A stretch of DNA of 42,443 nucleotides from a virus. Where the stretch lies: positions 1 through 42,443 of IMG/VR virus record IMGVR_UViG_3300037502_001664. One strand, 5' to 3'. The notes below the pieces were generated by a model. That model saw nothing but the letters and a program-made list of their open reading frames with translations, was not told where the DNA came from and did no database searches. The translations under genes and the position numbers were made by a program. This document shows, in pieces, positions 31,040 through 38,719 of this stretch. Position 1 is the stretch's first letter. Every line of letters starts with the position of its first letter.

Positions 31040-31417
31040 TTAACGTGACGGAGTTATGTAATTAATCAGCACGTTAATAGCCTCAACTGCGTCTAATTGG
31101 TAAACCGGAGATGTTTTTGAGCTATCTACGCTTACACCGCCAAATGAATAAGGGCGTTTATATCTTTCTAAGAACATCTTGGTTAATGAGCGCATTTGGT
31201 ATTCTGAATAGCCCCTTGGCGCCGTTATCTGGACGTTAACCTCACCAGTTAGGATTAAACTTCCCCCGTTTAGCAGCCAATCATCCCTATCTGAATTGGT
31301 AACTTTTACGCGAAATGTAGGTGCGCTAGTTGATATTGATTGTGATGGTGTAGCATCACTGGTTAACGTTTTAACATCGTTTAGAAATGCCTCTAAAATA
31401 TCTAGCTCGTCTTGCAT
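31040..31417 (-). CDS. Probable tail terminator / tail completion protein
   Basis: The 125-residue protein lies between the connector genes and the tail tube gene, where the tail terminator is normally found. It has a helical start (ELDILEAFLNDV), then beta strands (TFRVKVTN, GEVNVQITAPRG) and a helix with YQMRSLTKMFLERYKRPY. This fits the terminator type in fold order, though I do not recognise a specific family. It would cap the tube and join it to the head. Confidence 0.65.
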   Translation of the reverse strand: MQDELDILEAFLNDVKTLTSDATPSQSISTSAPTFRVKVTNSDRDDWLLNGGSLILTGEVNVQITAPRGYSEYQMRSLTKMFLERYKRPYSFGGVSVDSSKTSPVYQLDAVEAINVLINYITPSR

Positions 31418-31433
31418 TTTTGAATTCCTGATT

Positions 31434-31479
31434 TGTGAGAATAGTCACATTATACATTTAGACGGTTTGTTATAGTAAT
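31434..31479. promoter_or_regulatory. CRP-like dyad of a moron cassette, two-way promoter
   Basis: TGTGA GAATAG TCACA (31434-31449), perfect. Rightward, TATAGT (31471-31476) lies 21 bases away, inside GGTTTGTTATAGTAAT (31464-31479), identical to 32536-32551. Leftward, TATAAT abuts the dyad (31454-31449) ahead of the gene at 31417. Confidence 0.7.
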
Positions 31480-31502
31480 CTGGAAATTTAATTGGAGGTT
31501 TT

Positions 31503-31649
31503 ATGAGGTTCTGGGTTTCTATAACGGTTTGTGGCTTTTTAAGCGCGTTAGCAAGTATTTATTTTGATTTAGAGAGACTATCTTTTGATTGGTTTGTCTT
31601 GATTGCTATATCTACAATTGCATCAGTACATGCGTCTAAGGCTGAATAA
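31503..31649 (+). CDS. Small membrane protein, moron cassette, 48 aa
   Basis: The 48-residue protein has two hydrophobic segments (about 4-19 and 29-43) joined by an acidic turn. It lies alone on the rightward strand between leftward tail genes, with its own dyad promoter, a strong SD (GGAGG, 6 bases) and a bidirectional terminator. This is a moron. A membrane protein of this kind may alter the host surface or exclude other phages, but nothing here shows that. Confidence 0.7.
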   Translation: MRFWVSITVCGFLSALASIYFDLERLSFDWFVLIAISTIASVHASKAE

Positions 31650-31652
31650 ACA

Positions 31653-31678
31653 AAGCCCCGTAATGGGGCTATTTTTTT
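31653..31678. terminator. Bidirectional terminator of the 31503 cassette
   Basis: AAGCCCC pairs with GGGGCTA-type arm and TTTTTTT follows on the right side. It separates the cassette from the convergent gene at 31669. Confidence 0.85.
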
Positions 31679-32097
31679 AACTCTTTATCTATTGCTGATT
31701 TAATGGCTTTTACTGCTGGTCTAAAAATGCCATTTGGAGCTTGTGACGACCATGCGTCATATTCTAATCTTGGTCCATATGGTAATGGTGATGTGAAGTA
31801 GATGACGTCTCCAAGTTTCATCTTTGCCGCCTCGCTAGATGCTTCAATAAAAACACCAGAATAATCTGTGCTACCTGTTATCGTATAATCGATTTTATTG
31901 ATGGTTGCTCTTAGTGATGCACGGTAACTACCACCGACATAATCGGCAGGTGGTGGCAATTTCCACAAGTCACCATTACCCACCGGCGCAGCTTTAATGG
32001 CAGTATTGCAACCTTGGATAAACACAGCCTTAACCATCTTCTCTGTAGATACACCTCTTTTCTGAGCTACCTTTCTTATCTTATCTCCCCAACTCAT
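31669..32097 (-). CDS. HK97 gp10-like head-tail / tail completion protein
   Basis: The 142-residue protein matches the HK97 gp10-like family: AAPVGNGDLW near the start, YRASLRATINKIDYTITG, and LPYGPRLEYDAWSSQAPNG near residue 105, with the final APNG-F-PAVKAI segment. Members take part in joining head and tail. The gene follows the cassette terminator and is one base-triple from the next gene (stop at 32101). Confidence 0.85.
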   Translation of the reverse strand: MSWGDKIRKVAQKRGVSTEKMVKAVFIQGCNTAIKAAPVGNGDLWKLPPPADYVGGSYRASLRATINKIDYTITGSTDYSGVFIEASSEAAKMKLGDVIYFTSPLPYGPRLEYDAWSSQAPNGIFRPAVKAIKSAIDKELKK

Positions 32098-32100
32098 ACC

Positions 32101-32490
32101 TTACTCCGTTAAATGAAATGTAACGACAATCTGAACAGTTGTAGGTTTAACTTCCATAGCCTTGAGGATCTTCCACTCTTTACCATTCACAACTGCATAG
32201 GCTTGCAAAGTTCCCTTTCTAACTCGCTCGATAAAGTCTAGATATTCCGCTGGTTGAGATTCAGCAGCGAAGATTAATTGAGTATCAGACTGTTTAGCAA
32301 AGTTATTGGATATGTAGTAGGCGCTAAAGCCTTTAGTTAATCCATAACCTTTAAATGACTGGTCTGGTAGTGTTACAGGCATGCCGTAATCATCAGTTGC
32401 TTGTGAGCCTTTTTCAAGGAGAGAGATGCTCATGCCATCCTCTTTTAAATCTTCTATCGTTTCGAGATAATCTTCTTCATAAGTTTGCAT
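32101..32490 (-). CDS. Head-tail connector / head closure protein
   Basis: The 129-residue protein has a helical start, a loop with the phrase TDDYGMPVTLPDQSF, and a beta-rich end (TTVQIVVTFHLTE), in the order of head closure proteins. Its position between gp10-like and the DnaT-like connector supports that. I choose ATG 32490, with GGAA 6 bases before, over 32532. The dyad region at 32506 lies directly upstream. Confidence 0.7.
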   Translation of the reverse strand: MQTYEEDYLETIEDLKEDGMSISLLEKGSQATDDYGMPVTLPDQSFKGYGLTKGFSAYYISNNFAKQSDTQLIFAAESQPAEYLDFIERVRKGTLQAYAVVNGKEWKILKAMEVKPTTVQIVVTFHLTE

Positions 32491-32505
32491 GTTAGTTTCC
32501 GGTTT

Positions 32506-32551
32506 TGTGATATTGCTAACATTATATGCCAAACAGGTTTGTTATAGTAAT
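32506..32551. promoter_or_regulatory. CRP-like dyad of a second moron cassette, two-way promoter
   Basis: TGTGA TATTGC TAACA (32506-32521). Rightward TATAGT at 32543-32548, 21 bases away, inside the 16-base sequence also found at 31464. Leftward TATAAT abuts the dyad (32526-32521) ahead of 32490. Confidence 0.65.
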
Positions 32552-32579
32552 TTCAACTTAACCGAATGAGGGATTTGAA

Positions 32580-33059
32580 ATGTCTAACAACATTGTATGT
32601 CTAGCTGTTGATCATAAATATTCAGAAAATAATGGCGCTTACTCTATTTTCTACATGTGGGATGGTGAAAAGGTATTTACCGAAGGAGGAATATATTCTG
32701 ACCTTGCTTATGATGCTTACAATGTAAACGCAAGCAAAGATGAGCTACTTGCTGCGAGCGAGCACATGAGAGAAGTAACTCCGTTCACCAATTCATATAG
32801 CAAATACGCAAACAACATGCGCGGGGCTTATACTTTTGTTGGTTGCGTAGTTAAGTTAGCTCGTTCAAGAAAAGCCCCTAACGGTGTTGAATTGCTTGTT
32901 GTTGATTTTCATGATAGATATTTTAGTAATGCGTTTGGTTGCTGGGTTGATGAAAAAATCACAGTTCAAGACTCAAATAAAACCACGTACACGGTGTCAA
33001 TTGGTTGCATAAAGGAAGTTGTAAAAGGAGCTCAAGAGCTTCCCTTCTGGGTCATATAG
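32580..33059 (+). CDS. Hypothetical protein, moron cassette, 159 aa
   Basis: Not recognised. The chain is Tyr/Asp-rich with alternating strands (IVCLAVDHKYSE, FYMWDGEKVFTEGG) and a Cys-containing C-terminal half. It lies rightward between leftward connector genes, with its own promoter and terminator. GAGGGA lies 7 bases before the ATG. It is the larger of two cassettes that share promoter sequence, so both probably came from one source. Confidence 0.75.
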   Translation: MSNNIVCLAVDHKYSENNGAYSIFYMWDGEKVFTEGGIYSDLAYDAYNVNASKDELLAASEHMREVTPFTNSYSKYANNMRGAYTFVGCVVKLARSRKAPNGVELLVVDFHDRYFSNAFGCWVDEKITVQDSNKTTYTVSIGCIKEVVKGAQELPFWVI

Positions 33060-33063
33060 CCAA

Positions 33064-33095
33064 CAAAAAGCCCCTTAATTGGGGCTTGATTTTTA
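33064..33095. terminator. Bidirectional terminator of the 32580 cassette
   Basis: AAGCCCC (33068-33074) pairs with GGGGCTT (33081-33087), with T-rich or A-rich tracts on both sides. It ends the cassette and the convergent gene at 33093. Confidence 0.85.
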
Positions 33096-33596
33096 GCAAA
33101 CTACCGGAATCATAAAACTACCTGAACTTCCGGTTAGAAACTTAGCCAACATAGCATCAACACGTTCGATGTGTTTTTTAGTGCTAGAGTTGCCTGTTTG
33201 AAAATATTCTTTTTCAATGGCGCCAGCAGTGTTCTTCCGCTTTAATTCTTTCCCATCATTTACACCATACAAAGAAGTAGACACGGAAACCGAAGCTACA
33301 TAGATTTGAGCATCAATGACCGCTTGAGGGGTTGCGTTAGCATCGTAGAGTGTATCGCCTAGATATAACTCAGCGCGTGGAAATGCAGTGCCTTGTAAGT
33401 CATTAGTTGGATAGCCACAAAACGCCAAACCAAACAAGTAATCATTACCTACAATTAACGCAGTCTCTGCCGCAATGTCATCGGTAGGAAGTACAACCCC
33501 CAACTCAGCAGCGCGAGTACGAGCATCGGCAAGGCTAATCATTGTGTTGGCTTCTTCGAATGGGTCTAATGGAGTTTGAACGATTAAGATAGACAT
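33093..33596 (-). CDS. DnaT-like head-tail connector
   Basis: The 167-residue protein has the form of the phage DnaT-like/head completion family: a start with MISLADARTRAAELG, then DDIAAETALIVGNDYLFG, and QGTAFPRAELY, typical features. It likely attaches below the portal to prepare the tail-joining surface. The ATG at 33596 shares a base with the previous stop (TAATG), with GGAGG 9 bases upstream. Confidence 0.78.
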   Translation of the reverse strand: MSILIVQTPLDPFEEANTMISLADARTRAAELGVVLPTDDIAAETALIVGNDYLFGLAFCGYPTNDLQGTAFPRAELYLGDTLYDANATPQAVIDAQIYVASVSVSTSLYGVNDGKELKRKNTAGAIEKEYFQTGNSSTKKHIERVDAMLAKFLTGSSGSFMIPVVC

Positions 33597-34183
33597 TAAC
33601 GAGCCTCCCATTCCAATTTGTATTGCCCGATAGTGGCGTTATTAGAACCTACATGATTCATTACAACCCAAGCATCCCCAACAGCATAACCAATCTTTCC
33701 GCCCTCAACATCAAGCTCGTTACTTGAACGGTTAGAGTTGCCATCAGTCAAAGCAAGCAGCCCGTCAACAGGTTTATCGGTCGATGAAAAAATACCAGCA
33801 CCAACAGCCCTTTGGATAACTACGCCGCTTGGTGGTGTTTCTGTGATGTACTGGTTTAGATTCTGGTTCATCGGAGTGATTGTTCCAGAATTTTCAAGCG
33901 TACCAGTAAATGTCACGCTCTCATTGTCGGGATAAACAAGGTACTCACGACCACCAGCAATCAATGATAACTTTCGAGTAAAAAGATTAATAGGTCTTGT
34001 TAGCGTAATCTTGTAGACAATTTGGCTGCTTGCTGGAATGTTATCAAGCCTGTCAAAATAACGGAATTGTTCGTTATCCTCAAAGCTTGTCTGTTGAGAA
34101 TAAACCTTTAACCGTCCAGTTTCTTTGCTTGGATTTGTTGATAAATAGCTAGTAAACCAGCTTGTAATGTAATCAAAATCCAT
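33596..34183 (-). CDS. Hypothetical structural protein, 195 aa
   Basis: Not recognised. The protein is Thr/Ser/Asn-rich and beta-like. The first 65 residues look like a small domain (YITSWFTSYLSTNP...), the rest has loops such as GGREYLVYPDN. The gene lies between the capsid and connector genes, so a virion protein (decoration or adaptor) is likely. It is coupled to the next gene by a TAATG overlap. Confidence 0.65.
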   Translation of the reverse strand: MDFDYITSWFTSYLSTNPSKETGRLKVYSQQTSFEDNEQFRYFDRLDNIPASSQIVYKITLTRPINLFTRKLSLIAGGREYLVYPDNESVTFTGTLENSGTITPMNQNLNQYITETPPSGVVIQRAVGAGIFSSTDKPVDGLLALTDGNSNRSSNELDVEGGKIGYAVGDAWVVMNHVGSNNATIGQYKLEWEAR

Positions 34184-34200
34184 AATAAAACCTCTAAATT

Positions 34201-34221
34201 AAAAAGCCCCTTTCGGGGCTT
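34201..34221 (-). terminator. Terminator after the capsid operon
   Basis: AAGCCCC pairs with GGGGCTT across a TTTC loop, almost identical to the one at 608-626. Read leftward it is followed by TTTTTAATTT. It ends the scaffold-capsid transcript before 34183. Confidence 0.82.
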
Positions 34222-34224
34222 CTG

Positions 34225-34386
34225 TTAATCTTCGGACTTTTTCCGCCCATCAATTTTTGTAACTTCTTTGGCATTTGATAAGGCTTCGATTTCCGATTTA
34301 TCCTCAGTTTCATAAAGCTCTTTTGTGAACTTTAGAATCTTACCGCCAACCATTACACTTTTACCAACGTAGGACTTAAATTTCAT
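34225..34386 (-). CDS. Small head-region protein, 53 aa
   Basis: Short basic protein located right after the major capsid gene, where many phages of this kind keep a small head or head-fibre protein. It starts with a beta-like segment (VGKSVMVGGKILKF) and has a charged helix later. GGTG lies 6 bases before the ATG. It ends before the terminator. The function is not known. Confidence 0.65.
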   Translation of the reverse strand: MKFKSYVGKSVMVGGKILKFTKELYETEDKSEIEALSNAKEVTKIDGRKKSED

Positions 34387-34397
34387 TTGTCACCACC

Positions 34398-35555
34398 TTA
34401 GCCGATATTGTGTAGTCGAGCCATGTGAGTCTTAGACTGGCGAACTTCCATAGCAAAGTCACCAATGATACGAGTACGCTCACCATCCTGACCGTTTTGA
34501 GTTGCGTCTTTAGTCTGCCATGCGCCAGAAGCTGAAGCGTTATTAGCAGCCATAGGAACAACTGAAATCATGCCAGAATCAAAGATAATCAACTCATCGT
34601 CAGATAGGTTAGTATCAACAACGATTTGGTTAACATTACCAACTAGCGGGAGGTCAGAAGGAAGACGAAGCACGGAGCCTTCATCAGCAGTCCAATCAGC
34701 TAGGCGCTGGGAGCTGTAGTTGGCAGAAACAAGCGCAGACAACTTACGAGCTTGCTTGATACCAACGGCAATAGTGTTAGCCATACCTCCTCGCGCAACA
34801 ATCTCAGCGTTAAGCACGTTAATCGCATCAAGAGTCAGAACAGCAGCGCTGTTATCTGTTTTGATTGCGCCAGCTTGGTCTAGGAAGTAACGTAGACCGC
34901 CAGTGTAAGTAACAGTATCAGAACCAATAGTTGCAGTCGCTTTACGGCCACGAACCAAAGCGCGATCCATTTGGATAGTTAGCTGGCGGATGCGCTCAGC
35001 AACTTGGAAAGCTAGTGAGTTAGTGTCACCAAACTGAATGGTAGCCAACGCACGGCGAGAGAATTCAACCGCAGTATCCATTGTCTGGAAGAAGTTCTCA
35101 ACAGGGTCAGGCTGGAAGATGCCATCATTCTGCGCAAGTGAGTTTTCTTCACGACCAACAGAGTCAATAGTAATCACAGTGTCATCAGCGATATCAGCAG
35201 CAGTAGTACCGCCAAAGCCACGAGTAACAGTGATATCAGCACCAGAAACCGCAGTAACTAGCAAAACTTCATCAGAGCCAACAGGGGAAAGCGTCATGCC
35301 AGCGCGAACGTTAGACGCATCATCAAGAGTAATTGTTGTAGCAGCAGCCAGAACCGCGCCGTTAACAGTTACGCTTGTTGCGTCGACTCGCATATCAAGC
35401 CATGACATTTTGTAACCATCAAAAGCCTGACGAGCAGCGCCCATGCCAACAACAGATAGAATACCTGTACGGTTTGAGCGAGCAATTTCAAACGCTTCAT
35501 TGATTACTTTATCGTTTAGAGCCGCGGCTAAAACACCAGATGTAACAATAGTCAT
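34398..35555 (-). CDS. Major capsid protein (SU10/DUF5309 type)
   Basis: The 385-residue protein is the HK97-fold shell subunit. It follows the scaffold gene. The family is suggested by the start (TSGVLAAALNDKVINEAFEIARSNRTGIL), a GMGAARQAFDGYKMSWL segment, a Gly/Val/Thr insertion domain at about 60-120, and the long helix with FGDTNSLAFQVAERIRQL near 175-190. The end contains FDSGMISVVPMA and RIIGDFAMEVRQ. SD AAGGTG lies 6 bases upstream. This is the most abundant virion protein by role. The HK97-like unit usually needs a scaffold and protease; no separate protease is visible. Confidence 0.9.
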   Translation of the reverse strand: MTIVTSGVLAAALNDKVINEAFEIARSNRTGILSVVGMGAARQAFDGYKMSWLDMRVDATSVTVNGAVLAAATTITLDDASNVRAGMTLSPVGSDEVLLVTAVSGADITVTRGFGGTTAADIADDTVITIDSVGREENSLAQNDGIFQPDPVENFFQTMDTAVEFSRRALATIQFGDTNSLAFQVAERIRQLTIQMDRALVRGRKATATIGSDTVTYTGGLRYFLDQAGAIKTDNSAAVLTLDAINVLNAEIVARGGMANTIAVGIKQARKLSALVSANYSSQRLADWTADEGSVLRLPSDLPLVGNVNQIVVDTNLSDDELIIFDSGMISVVPMAANNASASGAWQTKDATQNGQDGERTRIIGDFAMEVRQSKTHMARLHNIG

Positions 35556-35564
35556 AAATCACCT

Positions 35565-36260
35565 TTATTGATTAAGATTAATATTCGCTGCCAAGTAGCC
35601 GTTTAAGTCACCTTTCGACTTGGCTAACTCGGCCTTTGTATTCGTTTCTTGAGTTGCAATATTTTTACCACCAAAAGCAGGAGCACCTTGTGTTTGCGCA
35701 CCAGCCATACGGCTAGCATAAGTAGGAAGTGTTGCCATATGCGCTTTAGCTTGTTCAAAATCAGTAAATGTATTCTCACCAATCTTGATAGAGCTAACCA
35801 CATTACCGTCAACAACATCAGTCACAACAAGGTCACGAACAAGTAAATCAGCAATGTCACCGTGTTTGCTATCAATCAGACCAGCCAACTTGGTGCGCAT
35901 TGTTGCGCTAGATTGTTCTTTAAGCTTTTCAAGATAGGTTTCGCCTTTTTTAAGTAACTCCAACTTGTCTTGCTCAAATTTCTGTTGGTCTAGCTTGCGT
36001 AATTCCTCAAACTTACCTTCAGACTCTAGCTGTTTACGCAATGCCTCTTCAGCTTTAGCAGCCAATTCAGCTTTTTCTTGTTCAAATCCAGATACTTGCG
36101 TCTTTAATCCGTCTCGCTCTTCCTTTAGTCGATTGACCGCAGAAAATACGCCAGCGAATTCATCGGACGTAGACAAAGTTTCTTTTACCTTTTCAGCCGT
36201 CAAACCTTCCGGTAAGGTTTCAAAGCCTAGTTGCTTTAACGCTTCCAAAGCATTAGACAT
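35565..36260 (-). CDS. Scaffolding protein
   Basis: The 231-residue protein resembles phage scaffolds: a short N-terminal part, a long Lys/Glu/Leu coiled coil (about 45-120) and a C-terminal disordered, Asn/Ala/Gly-rich region. It sits directly before the capsid gene, which fits the role of guiding capsid assembly and then leaving. The SD is GGAGTAAC. It is the first gene of the unit that begins at the dyad 36335. Confidence 0.85.
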   Translation of the reverse strand: MSNALEALKQLGFETLPEGLTAEKVKETLSTSDEFAGVFSAVNRLKEERDGLKTQVSGFEQEKAELAAKAEEALRKQLESEGKFEELRKLDQQKFEQDKLELLKKGETYLEKLKEQSSATMRTKLAGLIDSKHGDIADLLVRDLVVTDVVDGNVVSSIKIGENTFTDFEQAKAHMATLPTYASRMAGAQTQGAPAFGGKNIATQETNTKAELAKSKGDLNGYLAANINLNQ

Positions 36261-36321
36261 TTCAGTTACTCCAGTTTTTTATTGAAACTAATCAAGAACG
36301 TGGTTCATGACTATCAACGCG

Positions 36322-36350
36322 ATTATATCAAAAGTGTGAGTAAGTTCACA
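36322..36350 (-). promoter_or_regulatory. CRP-like dyad in the promoter of scaffold and capsid genes
   Basis: TGTGA GTAAGT TCACA (36335-36350), perfect. Read leftward, TATAAT (36327-36322) begins 7 bases after it and TTGTGA at 36351-36346 is a possible -35 with an 18-base spacer, so the dyad covers -35 and spacer. A bound factor would block polymerase. Confidence 0.65.
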
Positions 36351-36368
36351 AACTTAGTTTTCAGGCAG

Positions 36369-36391
36369 CAAAAAGCCTCATTGCGAGGCTT
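36369..36391 (-). terminator. Terminator before the capsid promoter
   Basis: AGCCTC (36374-36379) pairs with GAGGCT (36385-36390). Read leftward it is followed by TTTTTG. It overlaps the last codons of the gene at 36378. Confidence 0.8.
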
Positions 36392-36548
36392 CTAGTTCAA
36401 ACATTTCTGGGAAAATTTCTCGAAGAGCACTTTCGAACTCTTGAAGGTCTTCAATATCCTTTCGCTTTCGTTGACGGTCAGATATTGCTTTCTTGTTTTG
36501 CATATCGCTTTTAAATCCTCTTCGTTGTGCGGATGTGAATTTAATCAT
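36378..36548 (-). CDS. Small basic helical protein, 56 aa
   Basis: Not recognised. It is Lys/Arg-rich and helical in the middle (RQRKRKDIEDLQEFESALREIF). The ATG at 36548 overlaps the upstream stop. It is the last gene of the leftward early cluster 38423-36378. Confidence 0.6.
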   Translation of the reverse strand: MIKFTSAQRRGFKSDMQNKKAISDRQRKRKDIEDLQEFESALREIFPEMFELEASQ

Positions 36549-36759
36549 TCTTAATCCCTTTTAGCTGATTTGCTGTTATCGAAACAACGCCTTGGCAATA
36601 TTCGTAATCACAGAACCCATCATTAGGTTGATAAATTATCCCAATCTTTGATGTGTAATCTAAATCCCACTCAACGCGAAATTTAAAGCCGCTGCATTTG
36701 TTATTTATCACATCACAAATCATCTGCTTAACTTTCTTATTGCTTACTCGCTTAGCCAT
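36541..36759 (-). CDS. Hypothetical protein, 72 aa
   Basis: Not recognised. Basic start, then beta-like segments and several Tyr and Cys (DYEYCQGVVSI). It overlaps the gene at 36752 by 8 bases and the gene at 36378 by 8 bases. SD is GGAGGATT. Confidence 0.65.
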   Translation of the reverse strand: MAKRVSNKKVKQMICDVINNKCSGFKFRVEWDLDYTSKIGIIYQPNDGFCDYEYCQGVVSITANQLKGIKND

Positions 36760-37066
36760 TAATCAATCCTCCAATAAATTCAAACAATCCCAACTTATCG
36801 CCAGCAATGAACAACCCAAAGCAGATTGATAGAGCTAGAGCAAAGTAGTATTTAGTTTCAACTATTGTTAGCTTTTCCGCCCAGTAATCATAAAGATTGT
36901 TTGTTGTTGAAACTGCTTCATTTTGTAGTTTCTCAATCTTTCTATCCTTTAGCTTTATCATTAACTCATCGTGAGCGATTCTAAAGGCTAGGCTTTGATT
37001 AAACGTCATTCCGTTTAGTTTGACCTTGTCGTAAAGGTTTTTATTTATTCGCGGCCTAGTTTGCAT
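36752..37066 (-). CDS. Small membrane protein, 104 aa
   Basis: The protein has a basic, helical cytoplasmic part and one membrane segment near the C-terminus (from YYFALALSICFGLFIAG). The ATG at 37066 has GAGGAG 11 bases upstream and overlaps the end of the previous gene by 11 bases. A membrane-anchored accessory factor; role unknown. Confidence 0.7.
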   Translation of the reverse strand: MQTRPRINKNLYDKVKLNGMTFNQSLAFRIAHDELMIKLKDRKIEKLQNEAVSTTNNLYDYWAEKLTIVETKYYFALALSICFGLFIAGDKLGLFEFIGGLING

Positions 37067-37292
37067 ATGGGTTTTCTCCTCTCGATACGCAACTCCAAAA
37101 TTCATGGCTTTGTTGTGTCAATGACCAAACAAATGAGCCGCTCAGATTTCTATTAATCGCTATTCTGCACGAAGCTTGATTAACCTTGTAATATCTTAGA
37201 GCAATAAACAACTCCCTCTTAGCATTAGTCACCCCAATAACATTGGCTACTTCATCAAAACACTTTAGGTTTTCTACTTTGATTTTACTCAT
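37056..37292 (-). CDS. Hypothetical protein, 78 aa
   Basis: Not recognised. Basic chain with two possible helices (NVIGVTNAKRELFIALRYYKV) and a Ser/Trp-rich end (SGSFVWSLTQQSHEFWS). Starts 7 bases after the previous stop region. Part of the leftward cluster. Confidence 0.65.
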   Translation of the reverse strand: MSKIKVENLKCFDEVANVIGVTNAKRELFIALRYYKVNQASCRIAINRNLSGSFVWSLTQQSHEFWSCVSRGENPYAN

Positions 37293-37299
37293 GATTACC

Positions 37300-37509
37300 T
37301 CAAGCTACGTTTAGGTGGTTTTTATCATTGCTTACAAAAATGACCTTCATACCCATGTATGGCATATCCTCACTAACATACATGTGTCTATTTGCTTCTG
37401 ATTTGATTTCAATCCAAGTTTCATCGCCAACATATAGATATTTTGGTTGCAGGCTATTTAATCGATAAAACGTTTCTCTCATTCTGTAGATTCTGTCTGA
37501 AATTTGCAT
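37300..37509 (-). CDS. Hypothetical protein, 69 aa
   Basis: Not recognised. I choose ATG 37509, which has GGAG 9 bases upstream, over a GTG at 37518. Mixed, with a Tyr/Leu-rich middle (SLQPKYLYVGDETW) and a beta-like end. Confidence 0.6.
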   Translation of the reverse strand: MQISDRIYRMRETFYRLNSLQPKYLYVGDETWIEIKSEANRHMYVSEDMPYMGMKVIFVSNDKNHLNVA

Positions 37510-37539
37510 CTCACCCACTCCTTACTCATCACCGCATGG

Positions 37540-37701
37540 CTATAATAGTTGACGTGCAAATTCACGCGCTTGGCCTTTGGTTATCCGCACATAATCTTCA
37601 TCTGAATGAACGCAAACCTTTATGCTATCACCAACATTAACAGCAATTAATTCATCTATTGGTGATTCATTACAGTTAAATGTTTGAGTCTCAGTTCTCA
37701 T
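37540..37701 (-). CDS. Small protein of the MRTET / EFARQ family (copy 2)
   Basis: The 53-residue protein begins MRTETQTF and ends KGQAREFARQLL, like the gene at 6170 (MRTET, KQQATEFARQIL). It is a shorter paralogue. I choose ATG 37701, with GGAG 8 bases before. The presence of copies in two separate early clusters suggests a useful small module; function unknown. Confidence 0.65.
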   Translation of the reverse strand: MRTETQTFNCNESPIDELIAVNVGDSIKVCVHSDEDYVRITKGQAREFARQLL

Positions 37702-37717
37702 CTTACACTCCTTAATA

Positions 37718-38026
37718 TCAGTGTGTGTTAGCTGGCATAAACGATAGATCCATATAGCACTCACCGAAGTACATAGGCAGTGAGTATGCAATTCTTCCGT
37801 GTTCTTTTAATTCGTATTTAAAGTCGCACCAAAAAGCAAATTCATCACACATAGCTTGAATTACATTCTCTGGCGATTCTGGTTTTTCAACCCAAGGTAT
37901 GCAAATAAGATCAAAGTCACTTGCAACACTCCCATGAATAGCAAGCGCATACCCGTGATTTCTGCAAATCTCTGCTAATTCAGCATAAATTGAAACGTAA
38001 ACTGGCGCTCTATTTGCTGGTTTCAT
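37718..38026 (-). CDS. Nucleotidyltransferase-like protein, 102 aa
   Basis: The protein contains HGSVASDFDLICIPWVE, resembling the core of small nucleotidyltransferases in which a Gly-Ser and two carboxylates bind nucleotide and metal. It may transfer a nucleotide to a protein or RNA, or be an inactive relative; phage proteins with this phrase are widespread. I choose ATG 38026 (AAGGTG upstream); a GTG at 38035 overlaps the previous stop. Confidence 0.6.
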   Translation of the reverse strand: MKPANRAPVYVSIYAELAEICRNHGYALAIHGSVASDFDLICIPWVEKPESPENVIQAMCDEFAFWCDFKYELKEHGRIAYSLPMYFGECYMDLSFMPANTH

Positions 38027-38027
38027 C

Positions 38028-38423
38028 TCACTCACCTTTTGATTGTTTGTGTTTGGCTAGTAAGTCTTTAGCTTTTTCTTTCCAAGAGTCACATAAACAC
38101 AACATTTCATTATCGCCACCATATTGAGAAAGCGCCTCTACTTTATAGACCTTTGCATTGGAAACTTGCTGAACAAACTCTTCCAGCTCACCAATCACTT
38201 TGTCTTGCTCTGTGATTGTGTTGTCGGAATCGCGAGTGTTCCAAAATCTCTTTGCTGTTTCATAACACCATTCGTGATCGTGATAAATAGCACCGTCAGC
38301 TCTAGTTAATCTACATGACTTGCACTTAATCTCTACTTTTCTACTTTTCGTGTGAGAATTGCCAATATATTTAACTTCTATATTTTCGCTTCCGCAACAT
38401 GGGCACGGTTTTAATTCACTCAT
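38028..38423 (-). CDS. Lar-like zinc protein (restriction alleviation family)
   Basis: The N-terminal 60 residues look like the Lar family: LKPCPCCGSENIEV, then IKCKSC and later AKRFWNTR, a zinc ribbon with the typical W-N-R end. Rac Lar counteracts host type I restriction. The C-terminal 65 residues are an additional charged part. I choose ATG 38423 because AAAGGAA lies 7 bases upstream. Biological activity against restriction is inferred only from family resemblance. Confidence 0.7.
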   Translation of the reverse strand: MSELKPCPCCGSENIEVKYIGNSHTKSRKVEIKCKSCRLTRADGAIYHDHEWCYETAKRFWNTRDSDNTITEQDKVIGELEEFVQQVSNAKVYKVEALSQYGGDNEMLCLCDSWKEKAKDLLAKHKQSKGE

Positions 38424-38454
38424 ATTCATTTCCTTTCATTGTTTAGATACCAAA

Positions 38455-38496
38455 ATAATACCTACTCACAAATATAAAACAGTGATGATGGTCACA
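38455..38496 (-). promoter_or_regulatory. CRP-like dyad and -10 upstream of the Lar-like gene
   Basis: TGTGA CCATCA TCACT read leftward (38496-38481), then TATTAT (38460-38455) 20 bases later, the class II geometry. It overlaps the end of the gene at 38492. Confidence 0.65.
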
Positions 38497-38719
38497 CCTT
38501 GTCAAATTTATCTAAACCCAACTCTTTCTTGAATTCATCACAGTAGTCTGTGAATTTCTCAAAATCTTCATCTGTTAGACAATTTTCCATGTAACTCATC
38601 CAAGCCATTCTCAACGCTTCGACAAAATCATCATTTAAAGCCTCATGACGCTTGTTTTTCTCAATAGCTAACAACGCTCTTTTGTGGAACTCTTTCGTGA
38701 CCAATACTTTGTTGCTCAT
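38492..38719 (-). CDS. Small acidic helical protein, 75 aa
   Basis: Not recognised. Mostly helical, with acidic and aromatic residues in the second half (MENCLTDEDFEKFTDYC). GGAAGAG precedes the ATG. It is the first coding gene after the untranslated 38720-39055 stretch. Confidence 0.65.
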   Translation of the reverse strand: MSNKVLVTKEFHKRALLAIEKNKRHEALNDDFVEALRMAWMSYMENCLTDEDFEKFTDYCDEFKKELGLDKFDKV

